Origin: JBDSLU01 sp039916225 | GTDB lineage: Bacteria > Acidobacteriota > Vicinamibacteria > Vicinamibacterales > Vicinamibacteraceae | Direction of reading: 5' to 3' | DNA: 27,591 bases | Assembly: GCA_039916225.1 (NCBI GenBank) | Contig: JBDSLU010000242.1 | Location: 1-27,591, forward strand | Shown: in pieces, positions 7,114 to 18,720 of the stretch | How the letters are laid out: every line of letters starts with the position of its first letter | Position numbering within the stretch: position 1 is the stretch's first letter | Notes under the pieces: model-generated | Told to the model about the DNA's origin: nothing | Databases searched by the model: none | The model's input: only the letters and a program-made list of their open reading frames with translations | Made by a program: the position numbers and the translations under genes

Positions 7114-7818
7114 CTACGCGTCCTTGACGGTCGTGATCAGCGACCAGATCCGCGGGATGTTGACCTTTTCAATCGACTTCGGCTGCAGCTCGGCCTGGGC
7201 CAGGAAGGCCGGCAGGTCCAAGTCGGACTTGAAGCCGATGTGGACGGTCGCCGGCGACATCCACCGCTCGACCCGCGAGACGAGCGGGTTGGCGCTGAGG
7301 AAGTGGTTGAGGATGATGACTCGCCCGCCGGGACGGCAGACGCGGTACATCTCGCGCGCGACCTTCACCGGGTCGGGCACGACGCTGATGACATAGGGCG
7401 CGTAGACGATGTCGAAGGACCCGTCGTCGAACTTGAGGTCCATCGCGTCCATCTGGAGCAACCGGGCGTTACGCACGCCCTTTCGCGCCATCCGCTCGCG
7501 CGCCTTCTCGAGCATCTCGGCCGAGAAGTCGATGCCGGTGACGGTCGCTTCTTTCGGGTAGAGCGAGAGGTTGATGCCGGTGCCCACGCCAACTTCGAGC
7601 ACCCGGTCCCCCGGCTTGATGGCCATCCGCTGGATCGCCTGGAGGCGTCCCGGATGGAGCGTCGGCCCGAAGGTGAAATCGTAGACCGAGGAGATCTTGG
7701 CGTAGACCGCTTCGACGAAGTCGTTCTCGACGACGGCTACCGAGAGCGCTCGCGTGGCCACATCCGAGCCGCTCAGCTCGTCGGCCTCGCGTGTCGATCG
7801 ATCGTCGAACAACGCCAT
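7114..7818 (-). CDS. Class I SAM methyltransferase, PmtA-like (phosphatidylethanolamine N-methyltransferase)
   Basis: The protein has 234 residues. VYAKISSVYDFTFGPTLHPGR (39-58) is the N-terminal signature shared with Rhodobacter-type PmtA and UbiE-like enzymes. Motif I is VLEVGVGTG (73-81), followed by GIDFS (95-99) and the acidic LQMDAMDL segment. Known PmtA enzymes methylate phosphatidylethanolamine stepwise toward phosphatidylcholine at the inner face of the membrane. UbiE-like quinone methylation is a possible alternative. The ATG at 7818 has GGGAGAG 6 nt upstream. A strong promoter (7869-7897) precedes it, so it is probably transcribed alone. Its neighbour downstream is a convergent glycosyltransferase. 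Confidence 0.83.
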   Translation of the reverse strand: MALFDDRSTREADELSGSDVATRALSVAVVENDFVEAVYAKISSVYDFTFGPTLHPGRLQAIQRMAIKPGDRVLEVGVGTGINLSLYPKEATVTGIDFSAEMLEKARERMARKGVRNARLLQMDAMDLKFDDGSFDIVYAPYVISVVPDPVKVAREMYRVCRPGGRVIILNHFLSANPLVSRVERWMSPATVHIGFKSDLDLPAFLAQAELQPKSIEKVNIPRIWSLITTVKDA

Positions 7819-7868
7819 CGTGACTCTCCCTCTCGGACTGTGCCCACGTGACCGTAAATGGCGGGGCG

Positions 7869-7897
7869 ACTATATCTTGCCATGGTTCGCGCAACAA
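7869..7897 (-). promoter_or_regulatory. Sigma-70-type promoter of the PmtA-like gene
   Basis: On the minus strand TTGTTG (7897-7892) and TATAGT (7874-7869) are separated by exactly 17 bp. This is the best-formed promoter in the window. Transcription would start near 7862 and give a leader of about 44 nt that ends with a GGGAGAG ribosome-binding site. Confidence 0.65.
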
Positions 7898-7956
7898 GCA
7901 CCGTCTTCCCGCGGACCAGGTTGGCCGCGTCCCGGCCGGTGTCTGTCGCTCGGATG

Positions 7957-9807
7957 TTAGCGGAATTGCGCAGTGCTGAGTGTACGGGCGATCACTGGGA
8001 AGACCAGGTCGGGCCGAGCCCCCGACACCACGATGCCCTGGGCGAACGGCCGCACCGCCTCGGCCAATTCCTGAGCGATGGCCACGCCTTCGGCGGCCTC
8101 GGTCGAAGCGCTGGCCGCCTGACGCATCCGGTCGACGAGCGCCTGCGGCACGCGCTGCCCCGGCACCTCGTTGGCCAGCCGCTCGGCTTCGCGCAGACTG
8201 CCCAGCGTGCGAATCGTCACGAGCAGCGGCAGATCGATGTCGCGCGCCCGGTCCCTGAAGTGGGTCACATCCGCCACGTCGAAGACCGGCTCGGTCATCG
8301 CGAACTCCGCCCCCGCCTCGGCCTTGTATCGGTAGCGCCGGATCTCCTCGTCGAGATCGAGCGACGAGGGGCTGACGCGGACCCCGGTGTGGAATGCGGT
8401 CGGCTCACCGATTGGCTGCCCGCCCAAGTCGGTGCCGTGGTTGAGGCGGCCGACGGCGTTGGTGACGCCGATCGAATCCGCCTCGACCAGCGCCGTCGCG
8501 TCGGTGTAATCGGCCCGTCGCACCGGTTCCCCGGTGACGACCAGGATGTTGCGCAGGCCGAGCGCATGCGCGCCGAGCAGTTCTGCTTGCATCGCGGCGA
8601 GTCGGCGCTCGCGGCAGCGGAACTGCAGCACCGTTTCGATGCCGGCCTGCCGCTCGAGCAGCAGCGCGGCGGCGAGCGGCGCCATCCGCGCCCGGCTGGC
8701 CGGGCGATCCGTCACCAGCAGCGCGTCGACACCGCGGATGCGCAGCTGGCGCCCGAGCTCGACGAACTCCTGCGTCGCGTGCCCGCGCGGTGGATCGAGT
8801 TCCACGGCAAGGACGAACTGTCCGCGCGCCAGTGCGCTGGCCAGGCGCGACTTCTCGGCGCGAGCCACCGGTTCGACGACCGGCACCGGCGTGACGGCTG
8901 TCACGGTCGCGCGGGCGGCACCGGAACGCGCACCCGCCGCAGGCGCCGCGGCGGCGATGCGCATCTGGCGCGTGTGCTCCGGCGTCGTGCCGCAGCAGCC
9001 GCCGACCAGGCGGACGCCGGCGGCGACGAAGCGCCGCGCGTACGACGCCATGTATTCCGGCGACGACAGATAGATGTTGCGGCCCTCGACGTCGCGCGGC
9101 CGGCCGGCGTTCGGCTGGACGGACAGGCGCGCCGTGGTCCGCTCGGCGATGCGCTCGATGGTCTCGAGCATCGCGGCCGGGCCGACGCTGCAATTCAGGC
9201 CGATGACGTCGGCGCCGAGCGCCTCGAGCTCCGCGGTGAACTGCTCCGGCGGCGTGCCGTCGGCGGTGACGCCGTCGTCCCCGGTCGTGAGCTGCGCCAC
9301 AATCGGCTGGTCCGAGACGGCGCGGACACCACGCACGGCGGCGCCGAGCTCGGCGACGTCGCCGAACGTCTCGAGCATGAACAGATCGACGCCGGCCGCG
9401 GCCAGCGCCTCGGCCTGTTCACGAAAGACCGCTTCGGCTTCATCGACCCCCGTCTTGCCCCACGGCTCGACGCGGACGCCGATCGGACCGATCGCGCCGG
9501 CGACGTAGGCCTGGCCACGCGCCGCCTGCCGCGCGATGCGGACACCGGCGGCGTTGATCTCGGCCAACTTGTCGCCGAGACCGAAGGGCGCCAGTTTCAG
9601 GCGGTTGGCGCCGAAGGTGTTGGTCTCGAGCAGATCGGCGCCGGCCCGCACGTAGGCCTGATGGATTTCGGCGACGAGATCCGGCTGGGTGACGTTCAGC
9701 TCGTCGAACGAGCGATTGAGGAAGACGCCCTTGCCGTAGAGCATCGTGCCCATCGCGCCGTCGCAGATGAGGACGCGCGCGTCGAGCGCGTCGAGGAACC
9801 CAATCAC
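7957..9807 (-). CDS. Bifunctional homocysteine S-methyltransferase / methylenetetrahydrofolate reductase (YitJ-type)
   Basis: The protein has 616 residues and two enzymes in one chain. Residues 1-290 are the homocysteine-binding TIM barrel, with ICDGAMGTMLY near the start, METF repeats, and the zinc-binding Cys206 (GLNCSVGP) plus Cys271-Cys272 (GGCCGTTPEH). Residues from about 320 to the end are a MetF-like flavin barrel, opening with FVLAVELDPPRG. Together they make methyltetrahydrofolate and use its methyl group for methionine. There are no cobalamin-binding or reactivation domains, so it is not a full MetH. The GTG start at 9807 lies 10 bp after nuoI on the same strand, so the two are probably co-transcribed. 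Its ribosome-binding site is weak, which may mean translation depends on nuoI. No SAM riboswitch fits in that gap. Confidence 0.9.
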   Translation of the reverse strand: MIGFLDALDARVLICDGAMGTMLYGKGVFLNRSFDELNVTQPDLVAEIHQAYVRAGADLLETNTFGANRLKLAPFGLGDKLAEINAAGVRIARQAARGQAYVAGAIGPIGVRVEPWGKTGVDEAEAVFREQAEALAAAGVDLFMLETFGDVAELGAAVRGVRAVSDQPIVAQLTTGDDGVTADGTPPEQFTAELEALGADVIGLNCSVGPAAMLETIERIAERTTARLSVQPNAGRPRDVEGRNIYLSSPEYMASYARRFVAAGVRLVGGCCGTTPEHTRQMRIAAAAPAAGARSGAARATVTAVTPVPVVEPVARAEKSRLASALARGQFVLAVELDPPRGHATQEFVELGRQLRIRGVDALLVTDRPASRARMAPLAAALLLERQAGIETVLQFRCRERRLAAMQAELLGAHALGLRNILVVTGEPVRRADYTDATALVEADSIGVTNAVGRLNHGTDLGGQPIGEPTAFHTGVRVSPSSLDLDEEIRRYRYKAEAGAEFAMTEPVFDVADVTHFRDRARDIDLPLLVTIRTLGSLREAERLANEVPGQRVPQALVDRMRQAASASTEAAEGVAIAQELAEAVRPFAQGIVVSGARPDLVFPVIARTLSTAQFR

Positions 9808-9817
9808 GCGAAACCGG

Positions 9818-10294
9818 TCACGCGTTCGCGGACGCCTTGACGGACGCCGGCGGAAGGCCGGCCGCGGACACGAGTCCGCCCGGCGTCGGGACGAGCAGAT
9901 CCTGCTTGTCCCAGATGAAGTCCTTGTTGCTGTAGACGGCCAGCTCGTAGTCCTTGCCCATGAAGATCGCCGACACCGGGCACGCTTCTTCGCAGTAGCC
10001 GCAGAAGATGCAGCGCGTCTTGTGGATCTGGTAGACCTTGGCGTAGCGCGGACCGGCGGCCACGCTGCCGTCGTTCTCTTCCGCCTCGAGGTAGATGGCG
10101 TCGGCCGGACAGGCGACGGCGCACAGGCCGCAGGCGACACACTTCTCGAGGCCGTTCTCATCGCGCATCAGCACCTGTTTGCCCCGCCATTTGGGGAACA
10201 TCGGCACCTTCTGGTCGGGGTAGTTGACGCTGACCGGCTTCTTGAACATGTGCCGCAGCGTCGTCGCGAACCCGATGAGAAACGGCTTGATCAT
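9818..10294 (-). CDS. nuoI: NADH-quinone oxidoreductase subunit I (NuoI), two [4Fe-4S] clusters
   Basis: The protein has 158 residues, the usual size. The N-terminus has the amphipathic membrane-facing segment and FPKWRGKQVL. Two ferredoxin motifs are complete: Cys52-55-58-62 and Cys95-98-101-105. In complex I this subunit carries clusters N6a and N6b and passes electrons from the NuoG arm toward NuoB. No other nuo gene is adjacent. It sits alone between a divergent histidine kinase and a downstream methionine/folate gene. It is most likely the genuine complex I subunit, displaced from the main operon. A ferredoxin feeding another reductase is possible but less likely given the NuoI-specific N-terminus. 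The start is ATG 10294. Confidence 0.9.
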   Translation of the reverse strand: MIKPFLIGFATTLRHMFKKPVSVNYPDQKVPMFPKWRGKQVLMRDENGLEKCVACGLCAVACPADAIYLEAEENDGSVAAGPRYAKVYQIHKTRCIFCGYCEEACPVSAIFMGKDYELAVYSNKDFIWDKQDLLVPTPGGLVSAAGLPPASVKASANA

Positions 10295-10307
10295 ACGGGG
10301 CTCAGTC

Positions 10308-10313
10308 TATCAT
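10308..10313 (+). promoter_or_regulatory. Candidate -10 box for the histidine kinase operon
   Basis: CAGTCTATCATCG contains TATCAT at 10308-10313. It resembles the GTCTAT-type -10 elements at 5067 and 24684 in this window. Transcription would begin near 10320, about 26 nt before the kinase ATG. The short spacer is shared with the divergent nuoI gene. No -35 is clear. Confidence 0.4.
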
Positions 10314-10345
10314 CGTGCCCGGGGCGATGCAGCCCCTGGGCCGTC

Positions 10346-11668
10346 ATGCCACCCCTCGACATCAAGTTCCTCTCGAACGAGCAATTCCTCATCTTCACGA
10401 TGCTGGCGCAGCTCGCCGTCGTGGCCTCCCTGGCCACGATGTTCGCGCGGTTCCGGGGGTTCCGGCGGCTGCTGCTGACCGAGAAGCGCGAATGGCGGGA
10501 GCGCATGGCGTTCGCCGGGGCCCTCGGCATCCCGCTCGTCGGTGGCGCCGTCTCCCGCATCCTCCTCGGCTACAACGCCGCCGACCTGATCCTGGCCGGC
10601 CCCTTCCTCGCCGGCCTGCTGGCCGGGCCCTACACCGGGGCCCTCGTTGGCCTGGTCGTCGGCCTGCCGGGTGCCCTGGCCGGCGAGTACGGCGCCGTCC
10701 CGTTCGCGGTCGGGTGCGGCTTCGCCGGCGGCGGCCTGCGCGAGATCTGCCCGAAGGACGCCATCTGGCATTTCTCGCCGTTCGTCTTCACCGATCTCCA
10801 TCGCTACGCGTGGCGGCTGCTGCGGCGCTTCCAGTTCGATTGGCAAATCATCCTGATCACGCCGCCCATCCTGCTCGAGCTGCTGCGCCAGGCGATCGGG
10901 CACCGCTGGCCGGGGCGGATCTTCGTGTTCCTCGCCAACGATCCGCTGATGACCGCGCTCGCCGTGCTCGAGACGACGCTGTGCGTCGCCATCCCGATCA
11001 AGATCTGGAACAGCGCCCGCATCGAGCACAAGCTGCAGGAGCAGGAGAAGCTCCTGATGACGGCGCGGATCGAGGCCCTCGCCAGCCAGATCAACCCGCA
11101 CTTCCTCTTCAACACGCTGCAGTCGATTTCGTCGCTGATCCGCTCCAAACCGGAAACGGCGCGGATGCTGATCGTCAAGCTCTCGGCGCTGCTGCGGCGC
11201 CTCCTGCGCAGCCAGGATCATTTCGTAACGCTGCGCGAGGAGCTGGAGGCCGTCGACGAGTACCTCGACATCGAGCAGGTGCGCTTCGGGCGGCAGCTGG
11301 TGGTCGAGAAGGAGATCGGCGCGGAGACGCTCGATCGCGTCGTGCCCAGCATGCTCCTGCAGCCGCTGGTCGAGAACTCGATCAAGCACGGCTTCGCCGA
11401 CAAGGTCGATCCGGGACGCATCCTCCTGAAGACCACGCGACAAGGCAGCATGGTGGTTATCGAGGTCATCGACAACGGCGTCGGCATCTCCGCCGAGCGG
11501 CTGGGCGCGGTCATGGGCCACGGCATCGGGCTCCGCAACGTCAACGAACGCCTGCGCGTGATCTACGGCGCGTCCTGCCAGCTGCGGCTGCACAGCGTGG
11601 CGGGGACTGGCACATCGGTCCGCCTGGAGGTGCCCGACATGGCCGCCCCCGAGCGGATCTCGGCGTAA
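10346..11668 (+). CDS. Sensor histidine kinase, LytS/YehU family (5TM-Lyt sensor)
   Basis: The protein has 440 residues. The N-terminal half has about five or six membrane segments with the glycine-rich ALVGLVVGLPGALAGEYG region of the 5TM-Lyt sensor. The middle of the chain has a charged linker, then the His-kinase domain with QINPHFLFNTLQS (about 249-261), in which the His after NP is the phosphoacceptor. The ATP-binding domain has LLQPLVENSIKHG, VIDNGVGI and GHGIGLRNVNERL. The start at ATG 10346 places the first hydrophobic segment near residue 15. A response regulator gene follows after 1 bp, so the two form a two-component pair. The signal is unknown. Relatives sense cell-envelope state, peptides or pyruvate. 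Confidence 0.92.
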   Translation: MPPLDIKFLSNEQFLIFTMLAQLAVVASLATMFARFRGFRRLLLTEKREWRERMAFAGALGIPLVGGAVSRILLGYNAADLILAGPFLAGLLAGPYTGALVGLVVGLPGALAGEYGAVPFAVGCGFAGGGLREICPKDAIWHFSPFVFTDLHRYAWRLLRRFQFDWQIILITPPILLELLRQAIGHRWPGRIFVFLANDPLMTALAVLETTLCVAIPIKIWNSARIEHKLQEQEKLLMTARIEALASQINPHFLFNTLQSISSLIRSKPETARMLIVKLSALLRRLLRSQDHFVTLREELEAVDEYLDIEQVRFGRQLVVEKEIGAETLDRVVPSMLLQPLVENSIKHGFADKVDPGRILLKTTRQGSMVVIEVIDNGVGISAERLGAVMGHGIGLRNVNERLRVIYGASCQLRLHSVAGTGTSVRLEVPDMAAPERISA

Positions 11669-11669
11669 C

Positions 11670-12518
11670 ATGGACATCAAGGCCGTCGTCGTCGACGACG
11701 AACAGCTGGCGCGAGACGAGCTCTGCTACCTGCTCGAACAGGCTGGCGGCGTGACCGTGGTGGCCCAGGCGGCCAACGGCCGCGACGCGCTGGCGCTGAT
11801 CGCCGAGCACGGGCCGGACCTGGTCTTCCTGGACGTCCAGATGCCCGGGTTGAACGGGTTCGAAGTCGCCCGCCAGGTGCTCGAGCGGCAGGACCGCGGC
11901 GACGCCAATGACCCCGACGACGCCCCGGGTGGGACGGAGATCGTGTTCGTGACGGCCTTCGACCAGTACGCGCTCGACGCGTTCCAGGTCGATGCGGTGG
12001 ACTACCTGCTCAAGCCGGTCGACCCCGAGCGGCTCGACCAGGCGGTGCAGCGGGCGCGGCGGCGGATCGGGGCGCGGGTCGGGCCCCGGGCCGGTGACGA
12101 GGGCGGGGCCGGCGAACGGCCAATCGCGAACGCCGAGCTCGAACGGCTCGTCAAACGCATTGCCCAGGGCCAGCCCAGCCGGCGCGAGCGGCTGGCGGTC
12201 AAGGTGGGCGAACGGTTCTTCCTCGTCGACGCCGGCGACGTGATTTTCGCGACGCTGGCCGACGAAGTGGTGACGGTGGCGGCCACAGGCTTCACCGGTA
12301 CGTCCAATTACCGGACGCTCGACGAGTTGCAGGCGCAGCTCGATCCCGAGACGTTCTGGCGGGTTCATCGGGCATACTTGGTGAACATCAACAAGATCAA
12401 GGAGATCGTCCCCTGGTTCAGCCGGAACTACATCCTGAAGATGAGCGACGCGAAGTCGACCGAGATCCCCGTCAGCCGTTCGCAAACGAAACGGCTCAGG
12501 GAGTACCTCAGGCTCTGA
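11670..12518 (+). CDS. LytTR-family response regulator
   Basis: The protein has 282 residues. The receiver domain (about 1-125) has the acidic pair at D9-D10, phosphoacceptor Asp55 (VFLDVQMPG), the Thr in VFVTAFDQYAL and Lys115 in DYLLKPVDP. A charged, glycine-rich linker of about 45 residues follows, longer than usual. The C-terminal LytTR DNA-binding domain (about 172-282) contains FFLVDAGDVIFATLADEVVTV, FWRVHRAYLVNINKIKEI and the closing IPVSRSQTKRLREYL. It begins 1 bp after the kinase stop codon. It should bind paired direct repeats upstream of its targets. Signal peptidase I lies 78 bp downstream on the same strand, so the system may act on envelope functions. Confidence 0.93.
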   Translation: MDIKAVVVDDEQLARDELCYLLEQAGGVTVVAQAANGRDALALIAEHGPDLVFLDVQMPGLNGFEVARQVLERQDRGDANDPDDAPGGTEIVFVTAFDQYALDAFQVDAVDYLLKPVDPERLDQAVQRARRRIGARVGPRAGDEGGAGERPIANAELERLVKRIAQGQPSRRERLAVKVGERFFLVDAGDVIFATLADEVVTVAATGFTGTSNYRTLDELQAQLDPETFWRVHRAYLVNINKIKEIVPWFSRNYILKMSDAKSTEIPVSRSQTKRLREYLRL

Positions 12519-12595
12519 GCGGCATCGGGCCGGCCGAGCTGGCCGACTCACCGCTCGAACTGGCCGCGACGACGCCGCCCGACTCCGCACCGCTG

Positions 12596-13204
12596 GTGCT
12601 GGTGCCGGCCGAAGGCGTGCCCGCCGAGACACTGGTGGCCGTGCCGGTCGCCCGCGTCGTCGAGCCGGCCGGGCCCTCAGCCTGGGAGCGGCTCGGCGAA
12701 GAGGTGCTGACGTGGTTCAAGACGCTGGCCTCGGCCGCCGTCTATGCCACCCTCATCGTCACCTTCATCTGCCAGGTGGCGCGGGTCGAGGGGCACAGCA
12801 TGTCGCCCACGCTCGAGAATGACGACCGCCTGATCGTCAACAAGCTGATCTACCGCTTGAGCGTGCCGCAGCGCGACGACATCGTGATGCTCTACTACCC
12901 CGTCAACCCGGACAAGTCGTTCGTCAAGCGCGTCATCGCCAAAGAGAACGACACCGTCCGCATCGTCGACGGCAAGGTCTACGTGAACAACGAGGCGCGC
13001 GAGGACGTGTTCGTGCCGCCCACCTACCGCAGCCACGAAGACTTCAGCTCGATGACGGTGAGGCCGGGCTACTACTTCGTGATGGGCGACCACCGCAACA
13101 ACAGCTCGGACAGCCGCGAGTGGGGCGAAGTCCCCCGCAAGTACATCATCGGCAAGGTCCAGCTGCGGTGGTGGCCGCTCTCGACCGCCCGCATCTTCCA
13201 GTAG
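12596..13204 (+). CDS. lepB: Signal peptidase I
   Basis: The protein has 202 residues from GTG 12596. It cleaves signal peptides of exported proteins at the outer face of the inner membrane. A single membrane anchor lies at about 45-62. The nucleophile is Ser68 in GHSMSPT and the general base is Lys111 in SFVKRVIAKENDT. FVMGDHRNNSSDSREWG is the conserved box E. The start is uncertain: the reading frame is open back to the response-regulator stop, no ATG exists before the anchor, and no clear Shine-Dalgarno site precedes GTG 12596. A GTG further in, at VLTWFK, would give a more typical short N-terminus. It follows the two-component genes on the same strand and may be co-transcribed. Confidence 0.88.
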   Translation: MLVPAEGVPAETLVAVPVARVVEPAGPSAWERLGEEVLTWFKTLASAAVYATLIVTFICQVARVEGHSMSPTLENDDRLIVNKLIYRLSVPQRDDIVMLYYPVNPDKSFVKRVIAKENDTVRIVDGKVYVNNEAREDVFVPPTYRSHEDFSSMTVRPGYYFVMGDHRNNSSDSREWGEVPRKYIIGKVQLRWWPLSTARIFQ

Positions 13205-13223
13205 TCGGCGACCGGGCCGCCGG

Positions 13224-13583
13224 TCACTTGCCCGTGATCAGCCCGATCAGCCACGACACGATGCTGACCACGATCGCGGCGAGGATGCCGGCCCACAGGT
13301 CGGCGACGTGGAAGCCGGGCACCAGGGCCGCGGCCAGGTTGAAGGCCAGCCCGTTGATCACGAAGTAGAAAAGCCCCAGCGTGATGACGGTCAGGGGCAG
13401 CGTCAGGACCAGCATGATCGGCCGGATGACGGCGTTGACCAGGCCGAGGACGATCGCCATGATCGCCAGCGGCACGATGCCTTCCGCGTAGACGCCGGAC
13501 ACGAGCCGCGTCGCCACCCACACGGCAACCGCGACGACGATCGTGTGGATGAGAAAACCGCCGCTCTTTGCTCTGCCAGCCAT
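13224..13583 (-). CDS. YvlD-like four-helix membrane protein (phage holin family 4 superfamily)
   Basis: The protein has 119 residues and four closely spaced hydrophobic helices. The pattern AIVLGLVNAVIRPIMLVLTLPLTVITLGLF, with VNAxIRPxLxxLTLPxxxxTLG, is the hallmark of the YvlD family. The family carries a phage-holin name, but members are ordinary chromosomal envelope proteins of unknown role. The start ATG 13583 has AAGGAG 6 nt upstream. It is the last gene of the rex-moaC-acyl-CoA ligase operon, 39 bp after the ligase gene. Its stop lies 20 bp from the convergent lepB stop. Confidence 0.83.
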   Translation of the reverse strand: MAGRAKSGGFLIHTIVVAVAVWVATRLVSGVYAEGIVPLAIMAIVLGLVNAVIRPIMLVLTLPLTVITLGLFYFVINGLAFNLAAALVPGFHVADLWAGILAAIVVSIVSWLIGLITGK

Positions 13584-13622
13584 CAGTGCTCCTTCGTGGC
13601 TCCGCCGCACGGGTCCGTCCCG

Positions 13623-15442
<1,820 letters not shown>

Positions 15443-15443
<1 letters not shown>

Positions 15444-15985
15444 TAGGCGCCCCTCCGTTTGCTGGCAGCCGGAGCCGGGCGGCCGCGACGCTGGTAGTCA
15501 CCCGACTGCCCGCCGCGTTTCGAGACCAGCTCGACGTCGGTAATCGTCATCGCCTTGTCGACCGCCTTGACCATGTCGTAGAGAGTGAGGGCGGCCACGC
15601 TGACCGCGGTGAGCGCTTCCATCTCGACGCCGGTCTGGGCGACAGTGCGGACCCGGCTCTCGATGGCGTAGCCGTCGCGAGCCGGCACGATCGTCACGTC
15701 GACGCCCGACAGCGGCAGCGGGTGGCACAACGGGATCAGCACCGACGTGCTCTTGGCGGCCATGATCCCGGCCAGGCGCGCGGTCTGGACGGCGTCGCCC
15801 TTTTTCAGCGCCCCTGCCCGAACGAGCTTCCGGGCCTCGGCCGACATCCGGACGCGGCCGCGCGCGACCGCCTCCCGCGCCGTCACCGGCTTGGCGCCGA
15901 CGTCGACCATCCGCGCCTGGCCGTCCGCGCCGATGTGCGTCAGGCGCGAGGACGGGCCCTTCCGCTCAGGAGACTTCGGGGACAT
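15443..15985 (-). CDS. moaC: Cyclic pyranopterin monophosphate synthase MoaC
   Basis: The protein has 180 residues, slightly longer than usual because of a Ser/Lys-rich start and a basic tail. It converts the MoaA product into cyclic pyranopterin monophosphate in molybdenum cofactor synthesis. The conserved blocks are intact: MVDVGAKPVTAREAVARG, KGDAVQTARLAGIMAAKST, IPLCHPLPLSGV (His88), TGVEMEALTAVSVAALTLYDMVKA and KRGGQSGDY. No other moa gene is near. It begins inside the last 20 bp of rex, with GCGAGG as ribosome-binding site, and its stop overlaps the acyl-CoA ligase start. The moaC frame is thus locked between two neighbours. Confidence 0.95.
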
Positions 15986-16649
15986 CGACGCCTCGCGCCA
16001 GGAAGAACGACAGGCTCTCGAGCGACACGGTCAGATCCACGTTCTTCAGCTTGACGCCTTTCGGGACGCGCAACGAGCCCGGGGTGAAGTTGAGAATCGC
16101 CTTCACGCCCGCGCCGACCACCGCGTCGACGACTTCCTGCGCCGATTCGGCCGGCACCGCCAGCACGGCGATGTCCAGCCGCTCCCGCTCGGACAGCCGC
16201 TCGAGCTCGCGGGCATGACGAATCGGGACACCGCTGCGGGAATACTGCCCTACTTTGTCGCGGGCCGTGTCGAGGAGCGCGACGACGTCGAAGCCGTCGT
16301 GGCGGAAGCCCGGGTAGTCGGCCAGGGCCAGCCCCAGGTTGCCGGCCCCGATGATCACGACCTTGAGCTGACGGTCGAGGCCGAGGATCTCGCGCAGGTG
16401 CCGGCGCAGATCCTTGACGTAGTAGCCGACGCCGCGGACGCCGAACTCGCCGAAGTGGGCCAGGTCCTTGCGAATCTGGGCGGCGTTGAGGCGAAACTGC
16501 TCGGCCAGGCCGCGCGACGACACGGTATTGATGCCGGCCGCCTCGAGGGATTCGAGCGACCGCAGGTAAACCGACAGGCGAGCGGTCGTGAGCTCGGACA
16601 CCGACTCGCCGTCGGGACGCTCGCGGGACGACCGTTTCACGTCCCACAT
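15966..16649 (-). CDS. rex: Redox-sensing transcriptional repressor Rex
   Basis: The protein has 227 residues. Rex binds DNA when NAD+ is high and releases it when NADH rises. The winged-helix part (about 19-80) contains SELTTARLSVYLRSL, SSRGLAEQF and QIRKDLAHFGEFGVRGVGYYV. The Rossmann part has IIGAGNLGLALADY (100-112) and the C-terminal domain-swap helix ending SLSFFLARG. The first 17 residues before SELTTARL are longer than typical. GTG 16602 would give a canonical start, so the N-terminus is not certain. It heads the rex-moaC-ligase operon. No palindromic TTGTGAA-type Rex operator is obvious in the 83-bp spacer upstream. Confidence 0.95.
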   Translation of the reverse strand: MWDVKRSSRERPDGESVSELTTARLSVYLRSLESLEAAGINTVSSRGLAEQFRLNAAQIRKDLAHFGEFGVRGVGYYVKDLRRHLREILGLDRQLKVVIIGAGNLGLALADYPGFRHDGFDVVALLDTARDKVGQYSRSGVPIRHARELERLSERERLDIAVLAVPAESAQEVVDAVVGAGVKAILNFTPGSLRVPKGVKLKNVDLTVSLESLSFFLARGVDVPEVS

Positions 16650-16697
16650 CTTATCGTGTGCCCGGCGTGCGCATGTCCGCTGGTGGCTGTTCTGGCT

Positions 16698-16725
16698 TTG
16701 CTTTTCGGCGCCCTTTCTCTACTAT
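16698..16725 (+). promoter_or_regulatory. Promoter of the OPT transporter, predicted leaderless
   Basis: TTGCTT (16698-16703) and TACTAT (16720-16725) are 16 bp apart. The expected start is 16732-16733, and the ATG begins at 16733. There is no Shine-Dalgarno sequence before that ATG, which fits a leaderless message. Confidence 0.5.
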
Positions 16726-16732
16726 CGGGCCC

Positions 16733-18694
<1,962 letters not shown>

Positions 18695-18720
18695 TGGATG
18701 CCGTCGACCCGTCCGGTCCC

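Noticed and set aside
9808..9817. SAM or cobalamin riboswitch before the homocysteine methyltransferase gene
   Set aside because: The gap to nuoI is only 10 bp, which leaves no space for an aptamer.
7858..9840. Plus-strand open frame of 660 codons
   Set aside because: Antisense to the homocysteine methyltransferase/MetF gene, which has intact zinc and flavin motifs. The antisense translation has no recognisable domain.
12519..12595. Possible N-terminal extension of signal peptidase I from a CTG codon
   Set aside because: The frame is open and AGGGAG lies upstream, but CTG starts are rare and the sequence is Ala/Leu/Pro filler. GTG 12596 or a later GTG is more likely.
13224..13583. Phage holin, hence prophage remnant
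   Set aside because: The family name is historical. The gene sits at the end of a housekeeping operon and no phage gene is nearby.
16650..16732. Rex self-operator in the rex/OPT spacer
   Set aside because: Only an isolated GTGAAA half-site is present, inside rex. No palindrome with the expected spacing was found.
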